This document shows, one piece after another, positions 11,540-24,180 of a DNA stretch of 64,000 bases (position 1 is its first letter; each line of letters starts with the position of its first letter). Source of the stretch: Onthophagus taurus. Taxonomy: Eukaryota; Arthropoda; Insecta; Coleoptera; Scarabaeidae. The DNA is taken from positions 3,224,001 to 3,288,000 of the forward strand of contig NC_091973.1 of the NCBI RefSeq assembly GCF_036711975.1. Reading direction: 5' to 3'. The translations under genes were made by a program, and so were the position numbers. The notes under the pieces were generated by a model. The model made no database searches, was not told the DNA's origin, and saw only the letters and a program-made list of their open reading frames with translations.

Positions 11540-13608
11540 CGGAAGTGCGCAGGACAGATCCCGTAATCAATAATTTGACGCAGGCCAAAAGCACTAACGA
11601 TAAAACAGGCTCGCTTCGGTAATTAAAACTTTTCAGTAATCAATTAAACATTGAAATTTCTAATTGATTACGAGATGGAATATGTTGCGCAACAAAAAAT
11701 TTAATTAGGAAGTATGAAAAAAAAACCTTTTTATTAAAATTGTAGACATGATATTTATTAATTTCATGTTTTTCAAAAAAAGAAAAACAAATATACATTG
11801 ATAAAATAACATATAAAAATAATAGGCTTGTTCAATATACAAAAAAAAATTATGTTATATAAAAAATGTTTAGAAAGAGGGTCTAGAAAGAATGTACAGC
11901 TAGAGGTCGTGTACGCAAGTAGTTAATGTAATAACCCTAAAATCCGCCAGATGTAATTAACTAACAATGGTAAGGTAAAGTGTAAGTACAACAATGGTAT
12001 TATTTAATTTTTTAGCGTCCTCCTTCGATAAACACGTTTATAAACAATTACAGATTACAGACAACAACACCATGTACGCTAAACATAGTATAATAGTATT
12101 TAAATCACATCAACCAAACAAAGAAATAATCCTAATATGAAGGTTGCCTTTGTTTTTTATCACTAAGATCCGCTACTAGTAAATTGAAATTCATTAAAAG
12201 GAACTAAATCAAATCGCAAAATGTAAAATTCAAAGAGAAAAGAAACAATAATTATGGCATACAATCGGCAAACATTCCAACATATGATCATTTTTAATAC
12301 AAGGCCACGTTCCTCGTTACGAGAGGAACGTCTTCGTTTCGATTTGAAACGAAGTTACTTAGCGTAAAATGACGTTATTTCATTTCAGAGAGAAAGGAAA
12401 GAAAAAGTAATTCAAATTTTGTACCGTCTATACAGCTACTAATAGTATAATAATGTAGTATTAGAGAGGAATGCGTTGACACACGCAGAAAAGGAATGGA
12501 ACATGGAGTGTAGAAGGAACGCGAAGACTTCTGCACACCCATCAACTCACTATGGGTCTTAAGTTATCATCATATGCAACATGTTAATAACGACGACAAG
12601 AAATAGAAACCATGACGGTGATTTAAATAATAAATTCTTTTACTCGCGTTTCTGCATTTACTAGCCATAGAATAAGAAATAAAACAATTCTATATTTATA
12701 TATATATATACACTGTATGTTGCATATATAACATTTTTATGCTCTGTTACTTTTCCAGAGATTTGAAAATGAATTCAAGCGGTTAACAGTCTAATATATC
12801 ACAAATGAATAGGATTTATCCATCGCTAAATATCACATTTGTAGTTCGACATTTGCATAACTATTTATTTTTTTTATCTTTTTTTTTTAGGCCACCGTGA
12901 GCTTTCGGATGAGAGTTAAGGGACTAGGATACACAGGATTCGTCCGGTAACGTTTTACACGTGACGTTCAAGGTGCGAGGAATTGAAAGTCAGAAGTCCT
13001 CTTGTAGGTTATAAGGCAGGAGACTTACGAGAAGGACTTTTTACAAGTCAAACGGTGTGTAACGATCGAAAACGTTAAGAATCCCGTTTGCTTTTCTTTT
13101 AACAAAATAATAATCAAAGAAAACAAAACAACAAAAAAAATGGTTATCAAAAAATCCCATCTAATCGATCTAGCACTAAAAAATATCCACTACACATTGC
13201 AACGATACGACAAAAATTTTCTCTTAAAATCCTCATTTTTTTAATTGTTTTTATATTGACACCTATACTCAGTCGTGGTATCACGAGACGTCTCGGGAAT
13301 AATATTAATAAAAGATGATATAAAAATAATTATAATTAAAATAAAAAAGAAATTATAACCAAATTAGCCCAATTTAATAAATGAAACATTGTTATTTACA
13401 TACACGGTTAAGAATTGAAACCCAAGATAGTCTCAGCATGTGGATGTCGAAAAATACGTATTTTTTTGAGTATAGGTTTAACACAACTAGATTTGTAGAA
13501 AAATTGATGATCCCACCCATCCTGCGGCAGAGGCCCGTGCCGTCTGATTCCCACCCAAGGAACGCGATTGTCTTCTTAATCCCCGTGCATCGGTCACACA
13601 TTGGGCTT
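11540..13608. other. Intergenic DNA and probable long transportin 3' UTR
   Basis: No coding exon was found. From about 11740 to 13608 the sequence is compatible with a 3' UTR of about 1.9 kb for the minus-strand transportin gene, with AATAAA on the minus strand near 11755. It includes a TA-rich tract near 12690-12730. Confidence 0.4.
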
Positions 13609-16600
13609 TCAAACCCCGTACATCGTCGACAGTCGTTCGCTTAATTGAGGTGGAAATTGATCGCTAAAACGTCTCCAATTTTCCTCACCTACTTGAGCTT
13701 TAAATCCGTGCAATATCTTTAAAGTTATAAATTTATTTAATTTTTTTATTACTTCAATACAATATTAAGTCAAACTCTTTATTAATATAATAGAAAATTA
13801 ATAACAATATAATATAAATAAATAAATAGTATATAAGAAAAGAGTTTAACCTGTTATTATATGCCTTTAAATATATGCGTGATTTTAATAAGATGTGAAA
13901 AAATGTTATTTGAAGGCATATTATTTATCTTTATAATATAGATATATTATAAAGTATTTAGCTTTTATTTACCTTAATGAATACTTCTCTAAGATCTTCT
14001 TTAGGTGCAACCCACGAAGCGACAGCGTCACAGAAAAAGATGAAATCTTGAACGACACCCGCTGGATTTACGGAAATCATGTGACACATCCCTCTGAAAG
14101 CACTATCCTTCTCTTCATTGTCACGTATATTACGTAAGGAGGTACACCTGAAAAGTTGTGGGGTGTCAATAAATATAAGAAAAATTTCGTAATAGTTGAT
14201 ATATCCGGTTTATCTATATAGTGTTTTTTGGACGTGTCGTCCCGTTCGACTGTTTCACTTTTTCAAGTTGAGAGAGATAGAGAGAGAAAAAGATAAAAAA
14301 ACGGTAATAAATAAGATAAATGCAAACTTAGTATAAAGAATAAAAAGATTTTTTACACACCACTGTCGGACAAACTGATGTAACACAGGCGCGACATCGT
14401 GTGGGCAGACATAACCCAGGCGACCGATTGTAATGGCTACAGATCAACCACCGAGAACAAAAAAACAAACAAAAACCCCAACTGAATTAACGACAAATAA
14501 TCACAATTATAGAAAAATATTAGCATTAATGGTAAATAAATATAAAAAGTAATATGGGCAAAGTTGTTGTAAAAATTGATAAAAAGGGAACAACCCTTTT
14601 TCCAAAAATAATTATAACGAAAATCATATTTAAATTAAAAAATTATTATATCAAGTACAAAACAAACGCCAACTAAAAAATGTATAGATTTCGATGTTTG
14701 TCTTCTTTGTCAATCCATTTTTTCGTCGATTATTTTTTGTCGCTTTTGTCGTTCCATTTTTATCAATCAAATCGTAAATACAACTTTGACGTTTCGAAAT
14801 CGAAACGAAACGTCGAAAATCGTCTTACATATCTCTTTTCATCTTTATTTTATGCTACCAGAGAGATTCCTGTAGAAAATCAGATTTCTATTCTTTACTT
14901 TTTCATCACTATTGCGATAATAATGAAAAAGTAAGTAATAAAAAACAAAAAGGAAATTTTTAGTTTCATTTAAACGAGTTGGTCTACCTGTATTTTCTAA
15001 CAAAGTTTTAGGGGTATTTGGTCTATTGATAATATCAATCAATTGATTCAACACAATAACAATGTATGGTCTGGTGTCTGCTCCTAAAAATTAAAATGTT
15101 GTGTTAAAAAATTGATTGATTAACAAAAAAATGTTTTACCTAATTTTATACTAATTTCTCCAATGGCCCAGGTGGCGTTATTGCATACAGATATATATTG
15201 GGGATTTAAATTTTGCCCAAGTATCGGCAAAAATTGAGGTATCCATGGTCGCACATGCTGGAAGCATGCCTTGGTTAGATCACCAAGCAACGCAAACGAC
15301 GACTGTCGCACTTCCGGCATGGGATCTTGCATACAATGATGCAACAATTGCATTATGTTACTGTTCATCACCAACTTTTCAATATGTCCGTTTAATCCTT
15401 CCGCCAAACCCGACAACAAATCTAACGCCACGATCATAAAATCCTTATCAGGCGCGTCATATTGTTCCGGATTTTGAGTGTTTGCCATATGTTGATACAG
15501 GGTTTGTTGTACTAATGATACACATCTACGATACACTGGCTCACAGTATGGTAAGAAACCTGATTGCAATGCTGTTGCTACACTTGATAAACACTAAAAC
15601 AAATAAATGTTAATTCAATGTTGTATACAGCGCAAAATTTGATTTAGCGGGTATTCCACCTTTAACTTTTTATGGTTTTACTGAATCCATCTTTTATGAT
15701 TAAGTCATTTTGTTTATTGAAACCTTATTTATTAATAATTCAGAAAGAAAAAAGGAAAAATAGATAAAACATGAGAACAATTCTTCAAGTATGTACTTTG
15801 GCGCTTACATGGGACACCCAGTAGTGTTAAAAATCTATTACTAACAAGTCAAAGTAGGATACCCCCTTTAAAAGTATTAAACTTTGATATAAAAGGTACC
15901 TCAAGTAACGGAAATAAATCTTTATCTTCATCTTTAAGTACGTTCCATTTTTGTATAAGCGGTGGCATTAATAAGTTAATATAAGCTGGTTTATTAAGAT
16001 GATGGCCGACGGAATCAGCTAAAGTTCCAATAGCATCGTAAAGTATCAACAAATTTTTGTGTTGGTATTTAGAAAATGCGAAAACTAACGTTTCGAGTAT
16101 GAAACTTAAATAGGGTACTAATTCGGTGCAGGCTTCCTCTTCTAGCGTGGCGAAGGCGGAGCAAGCCGCTTCTTGCACCCTTTTATTGCTATCCAATATT
16201 CTTTTCAGTAATTCCGTCATTAACGGTTTTAAATATGAGTCGTGGGATTGCGAAACGACCCAATGTGAATAACGACTTAACGTCCAACATGTAATAGCTC
16301 TAACAAGAGCTTTTCTATCATTGAGACTATTTATTAAATACGGTATTAGTTCGGGTAAATGGTTTAACATCCCCGACATACACCCTTCCGCAATTGCGCC
16401 TAATGCTAAAATTCCAGATTCTTTTATTTCCCACTCTTGATGAAAAAGTGTTTCTTTTAGAATTGGTATTAATATAGGTAGTAGTTCCTCTCTGAATACG
16501 TTTGCTAATACATCTAAAGCGGCTGCACTGCACTTCCTCAAATTCCAATCTGATAATGAACTATCATCGTCTGCATCATCAAAATCTTCCTCATCTTCAT

Positions 16601-19600
16601 CACCGTCTGTTGTTCCATTTTCATTCATCGTCGAACCATTAGCATTTGTGGCGCCCGCCGTTTTCATCATCGTATGAGTTTTTGATTTATGAAAACGTGG
16701 TCGAATATCTTCTTCTTTATCAGGTACAGCCTCATCTTCCTCAACATCACCCTAAATCAATTCATTAAGTATTAAGAGAAAAAAAATGATAAAATAACTA
16801 ACCTTTAATAGAATAATATCGATTTCGGAATATTTCATTCCACGTACGAGTGTGGGAATTAACCTGTTTAAGTGATTAATCAAAACCTCTCTACATATAG
16901 GTTGTTCGGCCAACGATAGCCAAAATTCGCACGCCTCCAAAGCGACACCTTCGTCGTTATCTTGAGTTCTCATCAGCATGTATTCGATTATATCACCCAT
17001 GTGGGGAATTAAACGATCCATACGCACTTCTAATAACATAACAAGCGCTCGACATACGTTTTTACGAACTTCCGGATCTTCGTCAGATGCGACGTGAAAC
17101 AAATTCTATATAAATAAATTAAAAATTGGTATTAAAAAAATTTTTTATTAAAAAAATATTTTAAAAACTTCGTTATAACGGATTAATATGGGGAAGTTTT
17201 TAATTTCTGAATAATAACTAAAACTAGAGCTATTATTATTACTAGCTTAACACTAGTATTAGAAATAACATTAGAACTAGAAACATTCGGGTTTAGCCGT
17301 ATTTGAGGAACGGTAATTTGGAGTGGTGTTTTTGAGGAGCGTACCGCTTCCATGCGATTTTTAAAACACCCGTTACAGAACGTTAGTAATATACTTACGT
17401 ATTTGTAGTGAGTTAATTATGACAATTAGGGGTAGGGAATATATAATAAGAATTTTTCTAACTTGCTACGAAATAAAGCTGTTTTTGCTCAAGGTCACGT
17501 TATTTTGGAGCGGTATATTTGTGTAGAGACCGTTCCTGGAGCGCGAAACGGTTATGAGCGGTATTCCCATCATTAGTTCTAGGTTGAGTGTTAGTTCTAG
17601 TGATAGTGTTAGGTAGCGCTAGTAAGCCCTACATAGCGTTAGATTCGGGTTTAGCCGTCTTAAGAGACGTGCGGCTAAACCCGAATGATTCTAGTTCCAG
17701 GTGTAGTGTTAGTTCTAGTTTTACTTCAATATTAATATATAATCCTAGCGCTGACAGTGTTAGGTAGCGCTAGTAAGTCTTAGATAGCGCTAGATTGTAT
17801 CTTAATATTGAAGTAAAACTAGAACTAACACTACACCTGGAACTAGAATCATTCGGGTTTAGCCGCACGTCTCTTAAGACGGCTAAACCCGAATGTTTCT
17901 AGTTCTAGGTGTAGTGTTAGCTCTAGTTTTACTTCAATATTAATATATAATCCTAGCGCTGACAGTGTTAGGTAGCGTTAGTAAGCCTTAGATAGCGCTA
18001 GATTGTATACTAATATTGAAGTAAAATTAAAACTAACACTACACCTAGAACTAGAAACATTCGGGTTTAGCCGTCTTAAGAGACGTGCGGCTAAACCCGA
18101 ATGATTCTAGTTCCAGGTGTAGTGTTAGTTCTAGTTTTACTTCAATATTAATATATAATCCTAGCGCTGATAGTGTTAGGTAGCGCTGTTAGGTAGCCGC
18201 ACGTCTCTTAAGACGGCTAAACCCGAATGATTCTAGTTCCAGTTGTAGTGTTAGTTCTAGTTTACTTGAATATTAATATATAATCTAGCGCTGACAGTGT
18301 TAGGTAGCGCTAGTAAGCCTTAGATAGCGCTAGATTGTATACTAATATTGAAGTAAAATTAAAACTAACACTACACCTAGAACTAGAAACATTCGGGTTT
18401 AGCCGTCTTACGAGACGTGCGGCTAAACCCGAATGATTCTAGTTCCAGGTGTAGTGTTAGTTCTAGTTTTACTTCAATATTAATATATAATCCTAGCGCT
18501 GATAGTGTTAGGTAGCGCTAGTAAGCCTTAGATAGCGCTAGATTGTATACTAATATTGAAGTAAAATTAAAACTAACACTACACCTAGAACTAGAAACAT
18601 TCGGGTTTAGCCGTCTTACGAGACGTGCGGCTAAACCCGAATGATTCTAGTTCCAGGTGTAGTGTTAGTTCTAGTTTTACTTCAATATTAATATATAATC
18701 CTAGCGCTGATAGTGTTAGGTAGCGCTAGTAAGCCTTAGATAGCGCTAGATTGTATACTAATATTGAAGTAAAATTAAAACTAACACTACACCTAGAACT
18801 AGAAACATTCGGGTTTAGCCGTCTTACGAGACGTGCGGCTAAACCCGAATGATTCTAGTTCCAGGTGTAGTGTTAGTTCTAGTTTTACTTCAATATTAAT
18901 ATATAATCCTAGCGCTGATAGTGTTAGGTAGCGCTAGTAAGTCTTAGATAGCGCTAGATTGTATCCTAATATTGAAGTAAAATTAGAGCTAACACTACAC
19001 CTAGAACTAGAATCATTCGGGTTTAGCCATCTTAAGAGATGTATGGCTAAACTCGAATGATTCTATTTCTAAGTATAGTGTTAGTTCTAGTTTTACTTCA
19101 ATATTAATATACAATCTAGCGCTGACAATGTTAGGTAGCGCTAGGAAATCTTAGATAGCGCTAGATTGTATACTAATATTGACGTAAAACTAGAGCTAAC
19201 ACTACACCTAGAACTAGAATCATTCGGGTTTAGCCATCTTAAGAGATGTATGGCTAAACTCGAATGATTCTATTTCTAAGTGTAGTGTTAGTTCTAGTTT
19301 TACTTCAATATTAATATACAATCTAGCGCTGACAATGTTAGGTAGCGCTAGGAAATCTTAGATAGCGCTAGATTGTATACTAATATTGACGTAAAACTAG
19401 AACTAACACTACACCTAGAACTAGAAACATTCGGGTTTAGCCGTGTTAAGAGACGTGCGGCGAAACCCGAATGATTCTAGTTCCAGGTGTAGTGTTAGTT
19501 CTAGTTTTACTTTAATATTAATATATAATCCTAGCGCTGACAGTGTTAGGTAGCGCTAGTAAGTCTTAGCTAGCGCTAGATTGTATATTAATATTGAAGT

Positions 19601-21634
19601 AAAACTAGAACTCACACTACATCTAGAACTAGAATCAATCAGGTTTAGCCGTCTTAAGAGACGTGCGGCTAAACCCGAATGATTCTAGTTCCAGGTGTAG
19701 TGTTAGTTCTAGTTTTACTTTAATATTAATATATAATCCTAGCGCTAACAGTGTTAGGTAGCGCTAGTAAGTCTTAGATAGCGCTAGATTGTATCCTAAT
19801 ATTGAAGTAAAATTAGAGCTAACACTACACCTAGAACTAGAATCATTCGGGTTTAGCCATCTTAAGAGATGTATGGCTAAACTCGAATGATTCTATTTCT
19901 AAGTGTAGTGTTAGTTCTAGTTTTACTTCAATATTAATATACAATCTAGCGCTGACAATGTTAGGTAGCGCTAGGAAATCTTAGATAGCGCTAGATTGTA
20001 TACTAATATTGACGTAAAACTAGAACTAACACTACACCTAGAACTAGAAACATTCGGGTTTAGCCGTGTTAAGAGACGTGCGGCGAAACCCGAATGATTC
20101 TAGTTCCAGGTGTAGTGTTAGTTCTAGTTTTACTTTAATATTAATATATAATCCTAGCGCTGACAGTGTTAGGTAGCGGTAGTAAGTCTTAGCTAGCGCT
20201 AGATTGTATATTAATTTGAAGTAAAACTAGAACTAACACATCTAGAACTAGAATCATTCGGGTTTAGCCATCTTAAGAGATGTATGGCTAAACTCGAATG
20301 ATTCTATTTCTAAGTGTAGTGTTAGTTCTAGTTTTACTTCAATATTAATATACAATCTAGCGCTGACAATGTTAGGTAACGCTAGGAAATCTTAGATAGC
20401 CCTAGATTGTATACTAATATTGAAGTAAAACTAGAATTAACACTACACCTGGAACTAGAATCATTCGGGTTTAGCTGCACGTCTCTTAAGACGGCTAAGC
20501 CCGAATGTTTCTAGTTCTAGGTTTAGTGTTAGTTCTAGTTTTACTTCAATATTAATATATAAACTAGCGCTGACAGTGTTAAGTAGCGCTAGTAAGTCTT
20601 AGATAGCGCTAAATTGTATATTAATATTGAAGTAAAACTAGAACTAACACTAAACCTAGATCTAGAAACATTCAGGTTTAGCCATATTAAGAGATGTATG
20701 GCCAAACTCCAACATTATCTATAAACATGTTTTAACAAGATCCATTATATCAAGGTTTTGCTATAATTATTTTTCTTACCGTTAAAAAGGCATCAATGTG
20801 TAACATAAGAGCAGGTGACCTTTGTATGATAAAATTGTTGACACAACCAATTGCACAGGATCTAATTTTTGAACTAGAGTGACTAAAGAATTGTAAAAAT
20901 TTTGGAATGAGTATGTCTAATGGTCGATTAACGGTGTCACCATCCAAAACTTCAACTGAGTCCTCACATATTTTTTGTAACGCCCCAAACGCGCCCTCAC
21001 ACACATTATAATCTTGCGAATCCAACATGTTGCACAAAGCAGGAAGTAGCTCGGGCCAAGATTCCAGCTCACTTTTACTGGCAATCGTAGTGATAAGAAT
21101 CCCAACGGTGGCACGAATTAAAGGTGATGGATCTCCAACAGCTCTCAAACATTCTTGCTTTATAAATGTTGTTACACTAGACACTAGGTTATGATAGTGA
21201 GTTCTAACATTGTTTTTTAATATTAAACCACTTAAAGAACGTGTTGGCTCATCCTCTTGAACCATTTTTGTTAGAACAAACATAAGATAGTTACTAAAAT
21301 CGGGATATTTACTTAATTGTTCCAATTTCTGAAGATTCTTATTAAGGAAAAAATTTAACTCGGTTGTGTAACGACCTAAACAAATGAAAATATTAAAAAC
21401 TGGGGAATAGTTATGGAAGTGAGGTGGCAAAAAAAGAAACTGATTTATCCTAAACGAATGTATGTTGATTAAAGTTGATGTAATATTGAATTGATAAAAT
21501 TCGTTTACGCTTCATTAAAAAAAGGATACTTGCTGTACAGCTCTTTGGGTAGCGGTGTCCGGCGATTGCGATTCCTTCAATAAGGTTAAAATCTCGCGTA
21601 AACCCTCTTGTTGGGGTGTCCACTCCATTTTCAT
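13609..21634 (-). CDS. Tnpo: Transportin-1 (importin beta-2), nuclear import receptor
   Basis: Nine minus-strand exons, all phase-checked: 21530-21634, 20780-21328, 16803-17105, 15900-16751, 15140-15593, 14988-15083, 14361-14436, 13973-14147 and 13609-13716. They give 905 residues (903 if the second ATG, at 21628, is used; the vertebrate protein begins at the equivalent of the second). The product is colinear with transportin-1 throughout: it opens [20 protein letters not shown] and closes [11 protein letters not shown]. The body is an alpha-solenoid of HEAT repeats. The acidic loop of HEAT 8 is present at about residues 369-382 ([14 protein letters not shown]); in the family it releases cargo when RanGTP binds. 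Transportin carries PY-NLS cargoes such as hnRNP proteins and histones through the nuclear pore. The 3.7 kb intron between exons 2 and 3 contains a large satellite array. Confidence 0.96.
17281..17640. repeat. Degenerate repeat junction at the left of the satellite
   Basis: A partial satellite segment (ATTCGGGTTTAGCCG near 17288) is followed by about 260 bases of unrelated sequence. This sequence has recurring GGAGCGGTAT / GGAACGG / ACCGCTTCC motifs in both orientations, and satellite sequence resumes near 17575. This looks like a short non-autonomous element, possibly hAT-like, inserted in or next to the array. The ends were not resolved. Confidence 0.4.
17641..20715. repeat. Tandem array of a 207-208 bp self-complementary satellite, about 15 units
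   Basis: The landmark ATTCGGGTTTAGCCG recurs at about 18391, 18599, 18807, 19015, 19222, 19429, 19845, 20052, 20259 and 20465, a 207-208 base period, and more loosely on both sides. Each unit is an inverted repeat. One dyad is ATTCGGGTTTAGCCG paired with CGGCTAAACCCGAAT. The second is formed by arms reading CTAGTTTTACTTCAATATTA and its complement around a centre rich in TAGCGCTA. One unit near 18185 is truncated. The array is wholly inside an intron of transportin. Confidence 0.93.
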
Positions 21635-22880
21635 CGTCGTTTCGTGTACGGGGACGTTAAATCACTCTGGCTGTCTCGTCACTAAATGGGTGTCGAATAA
21701 GTTTTTTTTTAAAACGAAAAAAAATCCTAGATAACGCTGGAGAATAACCATCAACGCAACAAAATATTTCGGCACGGGGCAATATAGGTGGTGGTGGGGG
21801 GTTAAGAGAACGCAACGGAACTGCACCTAGTTAGTCAAAATACCTTCCGAATTCAAATAAATATCACCGTTTAAAAACATTTCATTTATTATTTTAGCCA
21901 TAAAAACGTACATTTTAAGAAACATTTTTAATAAACAACCCGATCTCACGTTCGTTAACAATTTAACAATCATCCGTTACTAAAACCTATGAAACGATTC
22001 AATTCGAATATTTCAAAATCAATACATAAACCGGCACTCTACAACGATTACTTTTAATTATTTATTATTCCTGTCAACGTTTTCATAGATATTTATGTTT
22101 TAATATTATGTACACCCATATTATCTCATTTTCTTCTTTATTACTTATAAATTTCATTTTAACACCGAAACGATCCCGGAAAAGGTTCTTAGTATAAAAA
22201 GTAACAAGTTGGGTTGCATAACCACTTCGTATTTATTTCATATCATTTAATTTTTTTATTAATAACATAATATTTCTTGAAATCGCCCTCAAAATTAATG
22301 AGAACTGAATTTTTTTCTAAATTGATACTAATATAGAATAATATCGTGACTTGAAGCCCATAGATACGACTGTTATTACCAAAATATCTCGATAATAGAA
22401 GTAAAGGATAAAATACATAACCTTCGTTGCCAATTCCAGAACATCAATAGCAAACGAAAACACACTAAAAGTCAGCAGGAGAAAATTTTGAAGTCAAATG
22501 GAAAATTTATGCTTCATAGATAAATTTGTAAAGAAATCTTTGGATTCCAAATTTCCACGAAGGTTAGGATTAACTAAAAAATCTATTACTTAGTACTCAA
22601 CCAATCACAGGAATTAGTATCTCTTTTAGGTGTTGGACACTGCAGATAATAATCCCAAACTGTTAATAAAAGCTTCCTCTTTCCAATGAACCAACCCGTT
22701 TTGAAAAATAACTTTTAGTTTTTGAGAAAACAATATTTGAAGTTTCGATAAAATTTTCAATGTTGCAATTTTCATCGATAACTTTCAAAATTCGCTATAA
22801 AATTAATTTCTTGAAGGATCCTTGTGGAAATATCGCCAATTATAATTAAATTAATTATCCTGCTTTTAGAGTTGCTTCGT
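21635..22880. other. Transportin upstream flank, no gene seen
   Basis: AT-rich sequence following the transportin start. No TATA box at a convincing spacing and no coding signal. Confidence 0.35.
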
Positions 22881-22889
22881 TAGTTAAAT

Positions 22890-23260
22890 CAGCATCAAAG
22901 AAGTGCATTTTGTATCTTGGATCCAAATAAGTTAATTAATTTCATTTTTATTTCAAGTTTCATTTCAGAAATGCACCAGAAATTATACCATAATGGCCGA
23001 ATATCCGGTATCCGGCTTTTCATAAAATCACTACCCGTTCCATCACTAGTCTCTACTGTCTGGTTATATTGTGCCATGTTTGTGATTTTCCACATCTACC
23101 ATAAGGAGTGTAGTGTTTTAGACCGTGTCATTAAAAAATTATGCAAGGATCACTTTTTCAGATTCTAATTCAATTGGTCTTCTTAGTACACGAAATCTAG
23201 TTGACACTAAACCAAAAGCATTCTCAATTAATCTGCGTGACCATGCAAATTTCTAAATGC
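22890..23260 (-). pseudogene. PIF/Harbinger transposase relic (HARBI1-like C-terminus)
   Basis: On the minus strand, 23142-23255 translates to a block containing RRLIENAFGLVSTRFRVLRR and then PIELESEKVILA. This is the signature of the C-terminal part of PIF/Harbinger DDE transposases (R..IENAFG...RFR..RRPI). Downstream frames to about 22890 are open but shifted. The catalytic residues are not readable upstream, so this is a decayed fragment of a DNA transposon. Confidence 0.7.
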
Positions 23261-23649
23261 CTATGCTTAAATGTAACTAGATAGCGACTGTCCTTTATGG
23301 AGGTTAACTGCGTTAAGAGAAAGGAAGTGTGAATTGATAGATTTCCCCTCTAGAAAGGAGTATATATTTTTATTTTCTTTCCAGCCAGTGTGAGTATTGC
23401 CAATATGACGCAATTTAGTAACATTCCATCAATAACCTAACAAGGATTTTTTCCTAATACATCAAAAATCACTTTGTGTAAGACAGATTTATTAAATGAG
23501 CTCCGAAAAAAAAATTTTTTTACCTGGAACAAATATTTGCGTGTATTGTTTATATACAATAACTCAAACACGATAAGAAACAAAAAAATGTAAAGATAAA
23601 AGTTATGGTGTGACTAAGAATAATTTAAAGTGGGTATATAATAAATTAA

Positions 23650-23683
23650 AAGATATATGGATATATGGATATATGGATATAGG
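23650..23683. repeat. Short (GGATATAT)n microsatellite
   Basis: Three to four direct copies of GGATATAT in a row. Confidence 0.8.
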
Positions 23684-23716
23684 AACAATTTTTGAGTTTA
23701 ATTTTCCATTGTCCAT

Positions 23717-23841
23717 ACAGTGTGTTAATTAATTATCGTACCCGACGTCATCATTGCAAGTATGCAACTAATATCACAGTATAGGTATTGAAATATGCGA
23801 TTTGCGTATTTGGTTGCATACTTGCAATTACTTGTAGTTTG
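23717..23841 (+). repeat. MITE copy 1 with palindromic core
   Basis: Begins ACAGTGTGTTAATTAATT, contains CCGACGTCATCATT, and ends with a hairpin whose arms are GTATGCAAC and GTTGCATAC. A second copy in inverse orientation lies at 26506-26622. Two related copies of the same structure within 3 kb support a mobile non-autonomous element. Confidence 0.7.
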
Positions 23842-24180
23842 TAATAAATAAATAAGATGGGTGTTGTAAAAATTAGTTATACAACCCAACGTGTTCTAAA
23901 AGATGTATCAACAACTAATTAATTTTGTATATAAATAAATATCGAACATGATTAATATTACTTAAAATAGTCTTACTAAATGTATTTATTGAATATTACT
24001 AGGATTACATGTTAATGGGAAATAAAAATTTTTTGAAACCACTGAGTAACCATGAGAAACGAGATGTATATCAGTAAATAGACGATCATGCGCCATATTG
24101 GCGTTGTGTGGGTGACGAGGGTGTCTTTGACCATCGCGTTGCGGTGCTATATAACGTAAATCGGCGCCGAATGCAACTGC

